Under the pieces are notes generated by a model. The model searched no databases, had not been told where the DNA came from, and saw nothing but the letters and a program-made list of their open reading frames with translations. Shown piece by piece: positions 24,178-33,391 of a stretch of 64,000 nt of DNA. This DNA comes from Pseudomonadales bacterium (GTDB taxonomy: Bacteria; Pseudomonadota; Gammaproteobacteria; Pseudomonadales; Azotimanducaceae), in contig JANQPF010000009.1 of NCBI GenBank assembly GCA_028285415.1, forward strand, positions 930,001 through 994,000, given 5' to 3'. A program made the position numbers and the translations under genes. Numbering within the stretch: the first letter of the stretch is position 1; every line of letters begins with the position of its first letter.

Positions 24178-25383
24178 ATGAGCGAACACCTGTTCAGCGG
24201 ACTGCGTGTCGTCGACTGCGCCACCGTGATCGCCGCACCGGCTGCCGCAATGATGCTGGCGGACTACGGCGCTGACGTCATCAAAGTGGAATCCCGCGAT
24301 GGCGACATGCTGCGTATCCTCTCCGACGTATCCACCACACCCGATGCCGACAACAACTGGTTCTGGCAACTCGACGGACGCAACAAACGCAGCATTACGC
24401 TCGACTTAAAGCAGCCGGAAGGCTTGACAGTTCTCAACAAATTGATCGACACGGCAGACGTATTCATCACTAACCACCCCTACCCTGTGCGCGAGTCTCT
24501 TGGCATCACCTACGACGACATCCGGGCTCGCAATCCCGCAATTATTTATGCATCGCTCACGGCTTACGGGGAACAGGGACCGGAACGCGACAGGCGCGGA
24601 TTCGATCAGCTGGCGTATTGGGCACGCAGCGGCCTGATGGACCTCATGCGCGAACCAGGCACCGTGCCAACGCAGGGTTTACCAGGCATGGGCGACCATC
24701 CAACCGGCGTGGCTCTTTACGCCGGCATCGTTACGGCGCTGCTGCAGCGCGAGCGGACGGGTGAAGGCGGGATGGTTTCCACATCGCTGCTTGCCAACGG
24801 ACTCTGGTCGGCGGCGGGTGTGGCGCAGGGTGCCTTTGCCGGGGGAGACATGCGGGCCTACCGCGAAACGAATCAGGTCAACCCCGCCATGTTTCGGGTG
24901 TATCACACCGCCGACGATCGCTGGCTGCAGCTCAACATGGTGCGCAACGAAGAGCTTCTGTCGCTGGCGCTGACCGCAATGGACGCCGTGCATCTCCTGG
25001 TGGACGAGCGCTTTGCCACATTGGAAGCCATGTTCGAGCACCGCGAGGCGCTGGGGGACGAGATCCAGGCCATCATGGCAACCCGGACGTCGGATGAATG
25101 GCTGTCGGTCTTCGAAGCGCACGGCGTCCCGGTAAATCGAGTGGGCACCGTAGAAGAGCTTGTCGCCGACCCGCAGATTCTGGCCAACAAGATGGCAGAA
25201 CCACCGGCGGATACCGCCATCGATACACCCTCGCTGATCAATCATCCTCTAAGGATCTCCAGCGTGCCGCAAAAAGGCGCGGTGCGCGCTCCCGATCTCG
25301 GCGAGCATACGAAGGAGATTCTCGAAAGTCTGGGCTACAGCACGGCGGAAATTCAAGATCTCCAGGCCAGAGCGGTTACCTGA
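24178..25383 (+). CDS. CaiB/BaiF-type CoA transferase (family III)
   Basis: A 401-residue enzyme that moves CoA between carboxylic acids by the family III mechanism (aspartyl-CoA intermediate). The N-terminal signature GLRVVDCATVIAAPAAAMMLADYGADVIKVES is followed by DGRNKRSITLDLKQPEGL, TNHPYPVRESLGI and ASLTAYGEQGP; the central GDHPTGVALYAGIVTALLQRERTGEGG is typical of this family. The ATG at 24178 follows AGGGGGAAGAC. With the CMD-like gene it forms a two-gene unit. Donor and acceptor acids are unknown. Confidence 0.9.
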   Translation: MSEHLFSGLRVVDCATVIAAPAAAMMLADYGADVIKVESRDGDMLRILSDVSTTPDADNNWFWQLDGRNKRSITLDLKQPEGLTVLNKLIDTADVFITNHPYPVRESLGITYDDIRARNPAIIYASLTAYGEQGPERDRRGFDQLAYWARSGLMDLMREPGTVPTQGLPGMGDHPTGVALYAGIVTALLQRERTGEGGMVSTSLLANGLWSAAGVAQGAFAGGDMRAYRETNQVNPAMFRVYHTADDRWLQLNMVRNEELLSLALTAMDAVHLLVDERFATLEAMFEHREALGDEIQAIMATRTSDEWLSVFEAHGVPVNRVGTVEELVADPQILANKMAEPPADTAIDTPSLINHPLRISSVPQKGAVRAPDLGEHTKEILESLGYSTAEIQDLQARAVT

Positions 25384-25543
25384 ACGCCGATACCGACGCT
25401 ACGGCGTGGCGCAGCCATCATTTCGAGAAGCAGAAAATTTGCAACACAATGCGCTGAAAATGTGCTAAAAAAGTAGCACTCTGTTACGAAATTAGCAGGC
25501 CCATGGACAAGCAGGTCGGCGAAACCAGCTCGGTATCGCAATC
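25384..25543 (+). promoter_or_regulatory. Gene-free leader of the ABC permease pair with inverted repeat
   Basis: 160 bp, locally AT-rich between 25430 and 25500. GTGCTA (25462-25467) and TAGCAC (25474-25479) form a 6-bp inverted repeat around AAAAAG; a second pair TGCTAA (25464) and TTAGCA (25492) overlaps it. These could be an operator or a weak hairpin; no clear -35/-10 pair or strong ribosome-binding site is visible before the ATG at 25544. Confidence 0.3.
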
Positions 25544-26701
25544 ATGAAGTTTACCTTCCTGATCTTGGGTGGGCTCAGACGACGTACCACCCGCACCGTT
25601 CTCACCATGCTCACGGCAACGATCGCGTTTTTCCTGCTGGGCGTGATGACGGGGGTCATCGACGCCATCAACACCCTCACCGCCTCTCTGCACGACGACC
25701 GCCTGCGCGTGGTCAGTCGAGCAGGTTTTGGCGAGCACATGCCCGTTGCACATGCCAACGGCATTCGCAATCTCGACGGCGTCAGCATCGCCGCGCCGGC
25801 CCTCGCTTTTCCGGGTTACTACCAGGATCCCGGGAACGCCTTCGGCGGCGCCGCCGTGGAGATGTCCTCGTACCTGAGCGCGTTCCCGGAGCTTGTGCTG
25901 TCCGGCCGGGAGCGCAAAGCTCTGCTAGAAACCCAGTCCGGAGCCACCGTTGGAGCGGCGCTGGCGCGGCGTTTCAACTGGCAGATTGGCGACGAGGTGC
26001 CCCTTATCTCGACGTACCTCGTGAACAAAGACGGCAACAAAACCTGGCCCGTCAAAGTGGTTGCCATCCACAACGAAAGCAACAACGACAGCAAAATCCT
26101 GGCTAACGAGATCTACGTCAACATCGCCTACGTCGACGAATACCGTGCTGACCAATCCGGCGTTGCGCACATGTTCGTGGTTGGCCTTGACGGCACAGTT
26201 CCAACGGGAAACGTCATCGCGTCGATTGACGCCTTGTTTGCAAACTCGGGGAACGAAACGAGTTCTTTCAGTGAGAAAGCGTTCTTCACAAACCGTTTGC
26301 AGCAGGTCGGCGACGTTGGCGCGGTCGTTCGGGCGATCCTCGCGTCGGTGTTCTTTGCCTTGTTGATCGTTCTCGGCAGCGCCTCGATCCAGTCCGTCAA
26401 CGAACGCAAAAAAGAATTCGGGACGTTGAAGGCGATCGGGTTCTCTGCCGCAGGCGTTGCCGGGCTGATTTTCTCCGAGACGGCGGTGCTGATCGGCGTA
26501 TCGGCGTTTGCCGGTTTGCTGATTGCTTCCATCTCGTTTCCATTCCTGTTTGAACAAATTGCTGTTGCGAACATGTACTTGTCCGCCGACGTGTGGCTCC
26601 TCGGGATGAACATTGCGCTGACGCTTTCCGCGCTGGTTGCTCTGAGACCGATGTTCCTGCTCGCGCGTCTGGAGCCCGCGCAGGTACACGCCAGGGTCTG
26701 A
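25544..26701 (+). CDS. FtsX/MacB-type ABC permease (first of pair)
   Basis: A 385-residue inner-membrane protein with the FtsX-like topology: one TM helix near residues 15-37, a large periplasmic domain of about 220 residues, then three TM helices near 265-290, 318-342 and 352-375. NERKKEFGTLKAIGFSAAGVAGLI is the standard cytoplasmic coupling segment that contacts the ATPase. Such permeases drive lipoprotein transport (LolCE), drug or peptide export (MacB) or cell-wall signalling. The stop is 2 bp from the second permease gene. No ATP-binding subunit or membrane-fusion partner is encoded next to the pair. Confidence 0.87.
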   Translation: MKFTFLILGGLRRRTTRTVLTMLTATIAFFLLGVMTGVIDAINTLTASLHDDRLRVVSRAGFGEHMPVAHANGIRNLDGVSIAAPALAFPGYYQDPGNAFGGAAVEMSSYLSAFPELVLSGRERKALLETQSGATVGAALARRFNWQIGDEVPLISTYLVNKDGNKTWPVKVVAIHNESNNDSKILANEIYVNIAYVDEYRADQSGVAHMFVVGLDGTVPTGNVIASIDALFANSGNETSSFSEKAFFTNRLQQVGDVGAVVRAILASVFFALLIVLGSASIQSVNERKKEFGTLKAIGFSAAGVAGLIFSETAVLIGVSAFAGLLIASISFPFLFEQIAVANMYLSADVWLLGMNIALTLSALVALRPMFLLARLEPAQVHARV

Positions 26702-26703
26702 AC

Positions 26704-27855
26704 GTGAGCAGAACCTGGCAGATCACGCTCAGCAACCTGCAGGCCCTGCCCGGGCGATGGGGAAACTCGCTGGCCACCATCTTTGGCATGGCGGCGGTGT
26801 CTGGCGTGCTCGCCCCGGCATTGATGATGACCAGCGCGCTGGAAGCTACGATGGATGCCACGAGCCGGGACGGCTGGGTGATCCTGGTCAGGCAAGGCGC
26901 TGTCGTGGAAAGCATGAGCAGCGTTTCCCGCGCGAGCGTGGAACTCGTGCGAGCGCTTCCGGCGCTGAAAGACGCTGACGTCCACCCGCAATTTGTCACC
27001 AACGTGGTCAAACCACGACGGGAAAACAGCGCCATTCTGAGCTCGGTCCTCGTGCGCGGTATTTCAGCACGCGATACTGCCACGTGGGGTGCACAGCGGA
27101 TCATTACGGGTCGCAACATCATTCCCGGCCGCCACGAACTTCTCGCCGGATATCTGGCAGCGCAGGCGTTCGAGCGCCTGACCGTTGGTTCTACCGTTCT
27201 AGTCAACGGCGTGGAGTGGCTGATCGTAGGATCGTTCGAGGCGCCGGGTGCTGCGTCCTCCGAGCTGCGCGGTGACCTCGCCACGTTGATGGACGGCGCT
27301 AAAGCGACGTCTTACAGCTCCATCCGCATGAACCTGCCCGAACCAGTCCAACTCGCCGATCTGAACGCAGCCATCCAGGATGACCGCCGGCTCAAACTCG
27401 ACGCTTCGCCCGAAGAAGAATTTTTCGAGCTTGGTACGAGCGCGGTGCTCTTCGAGTTCGTCGCGTACGTGGTCAGCACGATCATGGCGGTCGGCGCCAC
27501 GTTCGCCTCGATCAACGTCATGTACACATCCATCGACAACCGCACGCTCGAAATTGCGACCCTGCGCGCCCTGGGTTTTCCGGCAGGCACCATTGCCGCC
27601 TCGATTCTCACCGAGTCCACGTTGCTGGCAATCGTCGGCGGCGTGCTCGGACTACTGATCAGCTGGAGCCTGTTTCATGGCACCACCCATACCTCCGGAT
27701 CGATGTCCAGCGTCGTTGCGCCATTGGGACTCTCACCCGACATCGCGGGCACAGCCCTGGTCTGGTCAATCGCCGTTGGTCTTGTCGCTGGTCTGCCGCC
27801 GGCCGTTCGAGCGACCCGCATGTCGATCGCTGAGGGTCTCCGCTGGGAAGGATGA
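26704..27855 (+). CDS. FtsX/MacB-type ABC permease (second of pair)
   Basis: A 383-residue permease paralogous in layout to its neighbour: N-terminal TM near residues 20-40, periplasmic domain, then three C-terminal TM helices. DNRTLEIATLRALGFPAGTIAASILTES is the coupling segment. GTG at 26704 is used as start because an upstream extension reads through the first permease in another frame. The two permeases are probably translated together and form a heterodimer. The ATPase must come from elsewhere in the genome if the complex is active. Confidence 0.86.
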   Translation: MSRTWQITLSNLQALPGRWGNSLATIFGMAAVSGVLAPALMMTSALEATMDATSRDGWVILVRQGAVVESMSSVSRASVELVRALPALKDADVHPQFVTNVVKPRRENSAILSSVLVRGISARDTATWGAQRIITGRNIIPGRHELLAGYLAAQAFERLTVGSTVLVNGVEWLIVGSFEAPGAASSELRGDLATLMDGAKATSYSSIRMNLPEPVQLADLNAAIQDDRRLKLDASPEEEFFELGTSAVLFEFVAYVVSTIMAVGATFASINVMYTSIDNRTLEIATLRALGFPAGTIAASILTESTLLAIVGGVLGLLISWSLFHGTTHTSGSMSSVVAPLGLSPDIAGTALVWSIAVGLVAGLPPAVRATRMSIAEGLRWEG

Positions 27856-27862
27856 AGCCGGA

Positions 27863-28939
27863 TCAGTTTTCTTCGGCTGACTCACCGCGCCGTCGAGGTT
27901 CCACACCCGCTACGCTCATGAGCGACTCCACGCAGTCACGGATCGAAACATCCAGCGGCCGGAACTCAACGCCGGTTGCCGCACGCATCCGGTCGTTGCG
28001 CAGCTCAACCGAAGCCCAGATGGCGCGAAACTCGGCTTCCCGGGCTTTGATGTGCTCCGGAAAATCGTCCGTGACCTCAGGCACATCGAACTCGAGCTCC
28101 GGCAGGAGACGATCGATGCTGGCGCAGATGTCTTCGACGTTCCGCGTGTCCGTCGACCAGGCGATATAGCGCTCGGCGTTTTTGATGTCGACGCTTTCGA
28201 GCAGCCGGACGTGACATTCCGCATCGTCGCGCACGTCAACCGTCATCCACGGGCGGTAAGCCTGCGTCTGTGGGTACTTGCCTCGCAGCATACCTTCGAT
28301 GAGGTGCTGCCACGGGCCCATGTTCTTCTGATGCGGAGACTGGATGGGGCCCACGTTGTCCGCCGGGCATACGGTAATGGCGTCCCAGTCGCCGTGTTCC
28401 GCCGCCGCGTCAGAGAAGATGCGCTGGGCCAGCAGCTTACCCATCGCATAGCCGTGGCCGCGCTCCGGAGTCCGCTTGGGGTTGGCCTCATCAGGACTGC
28501 GGTCCTCGTAGAGCACCGGGCGGCGAACGAGCTCGGTGATGTCCCCCTCGGTGAGGATGGCGGCAATGCTCGAGGTGACGATTACGCGATTCACGGTGCC
28601 GGACTTGTTGATGCTCTCGATGATGTGCTCGCAGACCCGCCGGACGTATTCCTGATCGTTGTAGTCGCTGACGTGGGAAACATGGCAGACCCCGTGACAG
28701 CCGGCGAAAACGTCGTCGAAGCAGCCTTCGTCGTCGAGATTCGCCGCGTGCAGCGTCAAACGGCCCGAAGCATATCCGGGCATGGCTTTGAGAAACGCCG
28801 TTTTCGTTTCGTCGCTGACGTCACGCACGCAGGCGCGCACTCGATAGTCACGTTGCAGGAGCTTGCGCACCACCCAGCCGCCGATGAATCCAGCGGCACC
28901 GGTTACCGCCACCGTGCCGCCTTTTGGTACTGGCGCCAT
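27863..28939 (-). CDS. NAD-dependent epimerase/dehydratase (dihydroflavonol-reductase-like)
   Basis: A 358-residue extended SDR. GTVAVTGAAGFIGGWVVRKLLQRDYRVRACVRD gives the Rossmann glycine motif and an Arg suited to NADPH; the catalytic Ser-Tyr-Lys set is VTSSIAAI ... YAMGKLLAQRI. The pattern with VCHVSHVSDYNDQEYVRRV is closest to the dihydroflavonol-4-reductase/cinnamoyl-CoA-reductase-like group found in many bacteria. ATG at 28939 follows a purine-rich GGGGGAGAGG; a longer frame to 29098 would overlap the divergent cinA-like gene and is rejected. Converges with the permease gene, 7 bp apart. Confidence 0.88.
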   Translation of the reverse strand: MAPVPKGGTVAVTGAAGFIGGWVVRKLLQRDYRVRACVRDVSDETKTAFLKAMPGYASGRLTLHAANLDDEGCFDDVFAGCHGVCHVSHVSDYNDQEYVRRVCEHIIESINKSGTVNRVIVTSSIAAILTEGDITELVRRPVLYEDRSPDEANPKRTPERGHGYAMGKLLAQRIFSDAAAEHGDWDAITVCPADNVGPIQSPHQKNMGPWQHLIEGMLRGKYPQTQAYRPWMTVDVRDDAECHVRLLESVDIKNAERYIAWSTDTRNVEDICASIDRLLPELEFDVPEVTDDFPEHIKAREAEFRAIWASVELRNDRMRAATGVEFRPLDVSIRDCVESLMSVAGVEPRRRGESAEEN

Positions 28940-28992
28940 CCTCTCTCCCCCTGTTAGCGTTAGCCAGATCAAGATAAAACACACTATCCGGC

Positions 28993-29490
28993 ATGACAAA
29001 CCTCGAAGCCCTCGTCGCCGAAATTGCCGAACGGCTGCGGACGCATGGGATGCGCCTCGCAGCAGCCGAATCCTGTACCGGCGGGCTACTCGCCGCAACG
29101 CTGACCGACCTGCCTGGCAGCTCCGAATGGTTCGTCGGCGGTCTTGTCACGTACCAGATTCCGGCCAAAACTGCGCTTCTGGGCGTACCCGCTGACCTCC
29201 TGGAGGCGCAGGGTGCAGTCAACCGTGAGGTGGCGGAGCACATGGCTCGTGGCGCTCTCGAACGCACGGGCGCTGACGTCGCCGTGGCAACCACCGGTCT
29301 TGCCGGACCGGACGGCGACGGCACCCGGGTTCCGGTCGGCACGCTCTGGATTGCCTGGGCCGGGCGGGAGGGCGGCTGGCTGACGGCCCGGCGCTACGAA
29401 TGGCACGAGCCCCGTGAGGATTTTCGCCGGGACGCCGTTGCCGCGGCGCTCAGCGGACTCCTCGAGCACCTGGAAAAAACGCCCGAATAG
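28993..29490 (+). CDS. CinA-family nicotinamide-nucleotide amidohydrolase
   Basis: A 165-residue single-domain CinA C-terminal protein (PncC type), which deamidates nicotinamide mononucleotide to nicotinate mononucleotide in pyridine-nucleotide recycling. AAAESCTGGLLAATLTDLPGSSEWFVGGLVTYQIPAKTALLGV and VAVATTGLAGPDGDGTRVPVGTLWIAW contain the conserved Ser, Tyr and the GxAGP motif. Length matches E. coli PncC rather than the two-domain CinA. The start is 53 bp from the divergent epimerase start. Confidence 0.9.
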   Translation: MTNLEALVAEIAERLRTHGMRLAAAESCTGGLLAATLTDLPGSSEWFVGGLVTYQIPAKTALLGVPADLLEAQGAVNREVAEHMARGALERTGADVAVATTGLAGPDGDGTRVPVGTLWIAWAGREGGWLTARRYEWHEPREDFRRDAVAAALSGLLEHLEKTPE

Positions 29491-29526
29491 GTCAACAATG
29501 AACGCATCGTCATGGGGAGATGAACG

Positions 29527-30588
29527 ATGCGACAAGTTGTGTTGAGCCTGTGCGCTCTGGCAATGACCTGCGGTGCGGCAGCTGAATCCAAGCGCACACC
29601 GGGCGGCCATCCGGACCTGTCCGGCGTCTACGACAGCGGCTCGCTGACCCCGCTGAACCGGCCCGAAGCGTTCGGCGACAAGCAGTTCCTGTCACCGGAG
29701 GAAGCTGACAAGATCATCCGCGAGAATCGGGAAGGCCTGGCAGCCGCAAACCAGGCCAGCGATCCCAATCGCGAAGCGCCGGTACTCGGCGGCGGTGAGG
29801 TCAAAACCGGCGGCGGCGGCGGCACCGGCGGCTACAACGCATTCTGGATCGATCGGGGAGACGGTCTCGTTGAGATCAACGGCAAGGTGCGGACTTCGAT
29901 CATCTACGACCCGCCCAACGGCCGCCAACCCCCGATGACACCTGCCGGGCAGAAGAAAATGGCGGAGAACTTCACGTCGTTCACCTACGTCAACGACGGC
30001 ACACCTTCGTGGCTGGACGATGCGGGCCCGGGGCCATTCGACGGACCGGAGAGCCTGGCCCTGGCCGAGCGGTGCCTGCTGGGCTTCAGCGCGGGCCCGC
30101 CGAGCATTCCCGGGCTCTATAACAATTTCAAACGCATCATCCAGACGGAAGATCACGTCATGATCCTGCTCGAAATGGTGCACGACGCGCGAGTCATCCG
30201 GCTGAACAGCCAGCACGCGCCGGAAGGCTTCCGTACCTGGCTGGGCGACTCCATTGGCTGGTGGGAAGGCAATACGCTGGTCGTCGATACGACGAACTTC
30301 AAGACGCACACGGGGTTATACGGCGGTGATGAGAACCTGCACCTGACAGAACGATTCACCAAGCTCGAAAGCGGAGATCTCCTCTACGACTTCACGGTCG
30401 ATGACCCCACTGCCTGGACCGCACCCTGGAGCGGTCAGTACGTGTGGAAGCAGAAGACAGGCGAAGACGAACGGGTCTACGAATACGCCTGCCACGAAGG
30501 CAACTATGCGATGGGGAATATCCTCAGAGGCGCGCGACTCCTCGAAGAGGAAGAGCTCGCGCGCCGTTCTGCGGAGGCTTCGGAGTAA
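29527..30588 (+). CDS. Secreted protein of unknown function
   Basis: I do not recognise a characterised family. The 353-residue product has a signal peptide ending near AAAES (residue 20), then a PDLSGVYDSGSLTPLNRP segment similar to other uncharacterised proteobacterial periplasmic proteins that begin G-x-PDLxG. A Gly-rich linker (GGGGGTGG near residue 98) is followed by a region with repeated Trp and Asp, including LGDSIGWWEGNTLVVDTTNF and HLTERFT, which looks beta-rich. No catalytic motif is evident. GGGGAGATGAACG provides the ribosome-binding site. It converges with the Rieske oxygenase gene, the stops 3 bp apart. Confidence 0.72.
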   Translation: MRQVVLSLCALAMTCGAAAESKRTPGGHPDLSGVYDSGSLTPLNRPEAFGDKQFLSPEEADKIIRENREGLAAANQASDPNREAPVLGGGEVKTGGGGGTGGYNAFWIDRGDGLVEINGKVRTSIIYDPPNGRQPPMTPAGQKKMAENFTSFTYVNDGTPSWLDDAGPGPFDGPESLALAERCLLGFSAGPPSIPGLYNNFKRIIQTEDHVMILLEMVHDARVIRLNSQHAPEGFRTWLGDSIGWWEGNTLVVDTTNFKTHTGLYGGDENLHLTERFTKLESGDLLYDFTVDDPTAWTAPWSGQYVWKQKTGEDERVYEYACHEGNYAMGNILRGARLLEEEELARRSAEASE

Positions 30589-30591
30589 CGC

Positions 30592-32133
30592 TCAGTCCCG
30601 GGCGATCCACTCGTCCAGCAGCATGTGGAAGTGGCGGGGTTTGGTTTCGCCGTAATTGGCGAAGATGACTTCCGGCACTCTCATGCTCTTCAGACCCTGC
30701 TGCACCTCAGGCATATTGACCACGTCCTGGTTGAACACCTTGGCCAGCATGCCGAGTTCCGGCGCATCCACCCAGTCGTCATCCGGGCCAAGATGGTGGA
30801 CAGGTGCCGCCGGGCCACGCTCCGCACCTTCGGCTACCGGAGCCAGGTACATACACTCCATGATGCATTCATCCGGATTGTCTCCGTTGGGCCGGAAGCG
30901 GTAGACAATCCGATGAAATACGCCCCAGGGGTGGAAGTTGGGAAAAACCGTCAGATAAATCGAATCGAGCAGCTCTGCGTCACTGACATTATCCATGACG
31001 TCACCGAGCTCAGCCCGGTACTGCTCGCGCAGCGGCTCTGCCGCAACCTGGCGCAGGTTCTTACCGTCCGGGACTTCCGGCGGCGGTGCCAGCGGCATGG
31101 TCTCACCGCCGGGCAGCTGCTTGCCGCCCACCCAGTTGATCATGTTGGTATCGGCATGCGTCATCGGCCCGTCGACCCAGGTACCGTCGATGTTGAACTT
31201 GCTCACCTCACCGCGACCGTTGGTGACGTGCACAAGCCCGTCCGTCATCTTTTCGTACACGTGCCCGGTGAGCGCGTGGCGCAGCTTGGTGAACATGCGC
31301 GCGTCTTCCAGCGGGGCGAACGGCTGCTCGACGTGTGGCGACGGCGTCAACGCCGGGGATATGGCACGACAGTAGTTGCCGAAGACGTCGTATTGCGTGT
31401 TGGCGTCGCCAATCGTCTCGAGAATTGTCGGGTGGGTGGCAATGACGTGGTACGCCTCGCTGAACGCCTCCTGGGCGACCTTCCAGTTGCAGCGTAGGAT
31501 CTTCGAAACGTGGGCAATCTTGCGGCGGCGTTCGTAAGGCAGGTTCGGAAACTGGTCCGACAGGTTGCCGAGAAAGTCTTCCAGCGGCTCGGCATTCTCG
31601 TCGGGATTGATGAAAACGAACCCACCCCAACGACCAACCTTGACTTCCGGCAGGCTGTGCGTCTCGGCCGACACCGTCGGGAAGTCCCAGTGACAGGGCA
31701 CTTCCTTCAACTGGCCATCGATACCCCACGCCCAGCCGTGGAAAGAACAGCGGAACTCCCTTGCGCGATGGCCATTGTGGGATTTGAGCAACCGGCCGCG
31801 ATGCAGACAGACGTTGTAGAACGCTTTGAACGAATCTTCACCGGTGCGCACGATGAGAAACGACAGATGGGCAATGTCGTATTTGAGGTAGTCACCCACC
31901 TCCGGAATGTCATCCTCGTGACAGGCCATCTGCCAGCAGCGCTTCCAGACCTTCTCGACCTCGAGGTCATGGAATTCTTTGCTGAAGTACTGCTCCGCGG
32001 GCACCACGGTCGGACCCGGCGGCAGCGGTGATTCGACGCGAAAGAGCTCCGGGACCGGATGACTGTCCTGATCCAGCAACTCCTGATACGTAATGCCTGC
32101 GGACCGATCGGTCGCCGTGACTGTTTCCACCAT
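30592..32133 (-). CDS. Rieske-type aromatic-ring-hydroxylating oxygenase, alpha subunit
   Basis: A 513-residue oxygenase component. The Rieske [2Fe-2S] centre is C109-x-H111 ... C129-x2-H132 (CLHRG and CSFHGW, 17 residues apart). The mononuclear iron site is seen as [21 protein letters not shown], with two His, and a distal Asp in a later segment. The enzyme would hydroxylate or demethylate an aromatic or related ring using electrons from a ferredoxin/reductase not encoded nearby. Length is longer than the usual 430-460. Start at 32133 has AGAAGG 3-8 bp upstream; 32148 is an alternative. The gene is divergent from a GST gene across about 105 bp. Confidence 0.92.
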   Translation of the reverse strand: MVETVTATDRSAGITYQELLDQDSHPVPELFRVESPLPPGPTVVPAEQYFSKEFHDLEVEKVWKRCWQMACHEDDIPEVGDYLKYDIAHLSFLIVRTGEDSFKAFYNVCLHRGRLLKSHNGHRAREFRCSFHGWAWGIDGQLKEVPCHWDFPTVSAETHSLPEVKVGRWGGFVFINPDENAEPLEDFLGNLSDQFPNLPYERRRKIAHVSKILRCNWKVAQEAFSEAYHVIATHPTILETIGDANTQYDVFGNYCRAISPALTPSPHVEQPFAPLEDARMFTKLRHALTGHVYEKMTDGLVHVTNGRGEVSKFNIDGTWVDGPMTHADTNMINWVGGKQLPGGETMPLAPPPEVPDGKNLRQVAAEPLREQYRAELGDVMDNVSDAELLDSIYLTVFPNFHPWGVFHRIVYRFRPNGDNPDECIMECMYLAPVAEGAERGPAAPVHHLGPDDDWVDAPELGMLAKVFNQDVVNMPEVQQGLKSMRVPEVIFANYGETKPRHFHMLLDEWIARD

Positions 32134-32177
32134 TACCCTTCTCCACAACCAGCAATTCCGTGCAAATATGGAACGTG

Positions 32178-32202
32178 GTACAAATTATGGCCATACGTAC
32201 AA
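32178..32202. promoter_or_regulatory. Palindrome in the Rieske/GST divergent promoter
   Basis: A perfect 10-bp palindrome TATGGCCATA (32186-32195) is flanked by GTACAA direct repeats at 32178 and 32197. Placed midway between the two divergent start codons, it is a reasonable regulator-binding site serving both genes. Identity of the regulator is unknown. Confidence 0.35.
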
Positions 32203-32238
32203 CTGCGTAAGTGCCCGCGGCGGCGATTGGAGGCCCAC

Positions 32239-32910
32239 ATGTTTGAACTGCACACGGCATCAACCCCGAACGGCTGGAAAGCGTCGGTCATGCTGGAAGA
32301 GCTCGGCATCCCGTACGAGGTCAAACCCGTCGATCTTGCAGCCGGCGCGCAAAAAACGCCGGCGTTCCTCGACCTCAATCCGAACGGGCGCATTCCGGTG
32401 CTGGTACATGACGGCTTTCCCGTCTTCGAATCCGGCGCAATCCTCGTCTACCTCGGCGAATGGAGCGGCCAGCTGCTCCCGACAGAGCCTCGATCCCGCT
32501 CGCAGGTGATGCAATGGCTGATGTTCCAGATGGGCGGCGTAGGTCCCATGATGGGACAGGCCAACGTGTTCTACCGTGCCATGGAAGAAAAGATCGAACC
32601 CGCCATCTCCCGCTATCAGAACGAAACCCGGCGCCTGTTCGAAGTCCTCGACAGACGCCTGGCAGAGGGCGATTGGCTGGGTGACGAATACAGCATCGCC
32701 GACATCGCCAACTGGTGCTGGGTGCGGCTGCACTTCTGGTCGGGTGTCGCCATCGAGGATCTGCCGAATTTGAGCCGCTGGCACGAGGCGATGGCGGCAC
32801 GCCCTGCCTGCCAACGGGGCATCGCCGTTCCCGAACCGCTGGAACTGCCAACCGACCCGGAAGGGGTGGAGCTGGTTTCGAAGACATCGCGCGCCATCCT
32901 CACACGCTGA
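32239..32910 (+). CDS. Glutathione S-transferase, Ure2p/Gtt-like
   Basis: A 223-residue GST. The N-terminal domain has [23 protein letters not shown] (Ser/Asn at the catalytic position), [11 protein letters not shown] and [12 protein letters not shown] (Glu-Ser contacting glutathione); the C-terminal domain has [13 protein letters not shown]. The pattern matches the YghU/YfcG/Ure2p-like group, which often shows disulfide-bond reductase or dehalogenase-type activity rather than classical conjugation. GGAGG at 32229-32233 fixes the start at 32239. It is divergent from the Rieske oxygenase and followed by a thioesterase gene, suggesting one aromatic-degradation locus. Confidence 0.92.
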   Translation: MFELHTASTPNGWKASVMLEELGIPYEVKPVDLAAGAQKTPAFLDLNPNGRIPVLVHDGFPVFESGAILVYLGEWSGQLLPTEPRSRSQVMQWLMFQMGGVGPMMGQANVFYRAMEEKIEPAISRYQNETRRLFEVLDRRLAEGDWLGDEYSIADIANWCWVRLHFWSGVAIEDLPNLSRWHEAMAARPACQRGIAVPEPLELPTDPEGVELVSKTSRAILTR

Positions 32911-32966
32911 GGAGTCCCTTCCTTGTGGAGGTCGTGCGACAATACGACGGCACAAGGGGAGTAGAC

Positions 32967-33377
32967 ATGTCCGCGATACCCGCGGGGTTCCTGCCGGAGA
33001 CCGGCACCGATCCTGCCGAAGACTACATTGGTCCGTTCTATCTGCGGCGCAGCGACGACAACTTTGCAGCCGGGCTTCTGATCGAAACCCGGCATTGCAA
33101 CAGCCTCGGCACCGTTCACGGCGGCGTACTCATGACCATGGCCGACTTTGCGTTCTGCGCCCAGGCGCGCTACGGCACGGAAGACACCAATATCATCACC
33201 GTATCCCTGCACACCGACTTCGTGGCCGGCGCGGACGTCGGTAGCTGGCTCGAAAGCCGCGGCGAGGTCACCCGACGCACCGGCAGTCTCGTATTTGTAC
33301 AGGGCTGCCTCGTTTGCCGGGATACGACACTGCTCACCTACAGCGGCGTCGGCAAACGCTGGCAGGCCAACAGGTAA
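32967..33377 (+). CDS. PaaI-family hot-dog thioesterase
   Basis: A 136-residue hot-dog protein. HCNSLGTVHGGVLMTMADFAFCAQA is the family signature (HGGxxxxxxD), followed by ITVSLHTDFVAGADVG. Such enzymes hydrolyse aryl- or acyl-CoA thioesters, for example to release stalled phenylacetyl-CoA-type intermediates. AAGGGGA precedes the ATG at 32967. The next gene begins 14 bp after its stop, so it belongs to the GST-to-acylase gene run. Confidence 0.9.
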   Translation: MSAIPAGFLPETGTDPAEDYIGPFYLRRSDDNFAAGLLIETRHCNSLGTVHGGVLMTMADFAFCAQARYGTEDTNIITVSLHTDFVAGADVGSWLESRGEVTRRTGSLVFVQGCLVCRDTTLLTYSGVGKRWQANR

Positions 33378-33391
33378 CAGGGAACAACTTC

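Noticed and set aside
25384-25407. ACGCCG/CGGCGT hairpin after the CoA-transferase gene
   Set aside because: No U-run follows, and the loop is long; not accepted as an intrinsic terminator.
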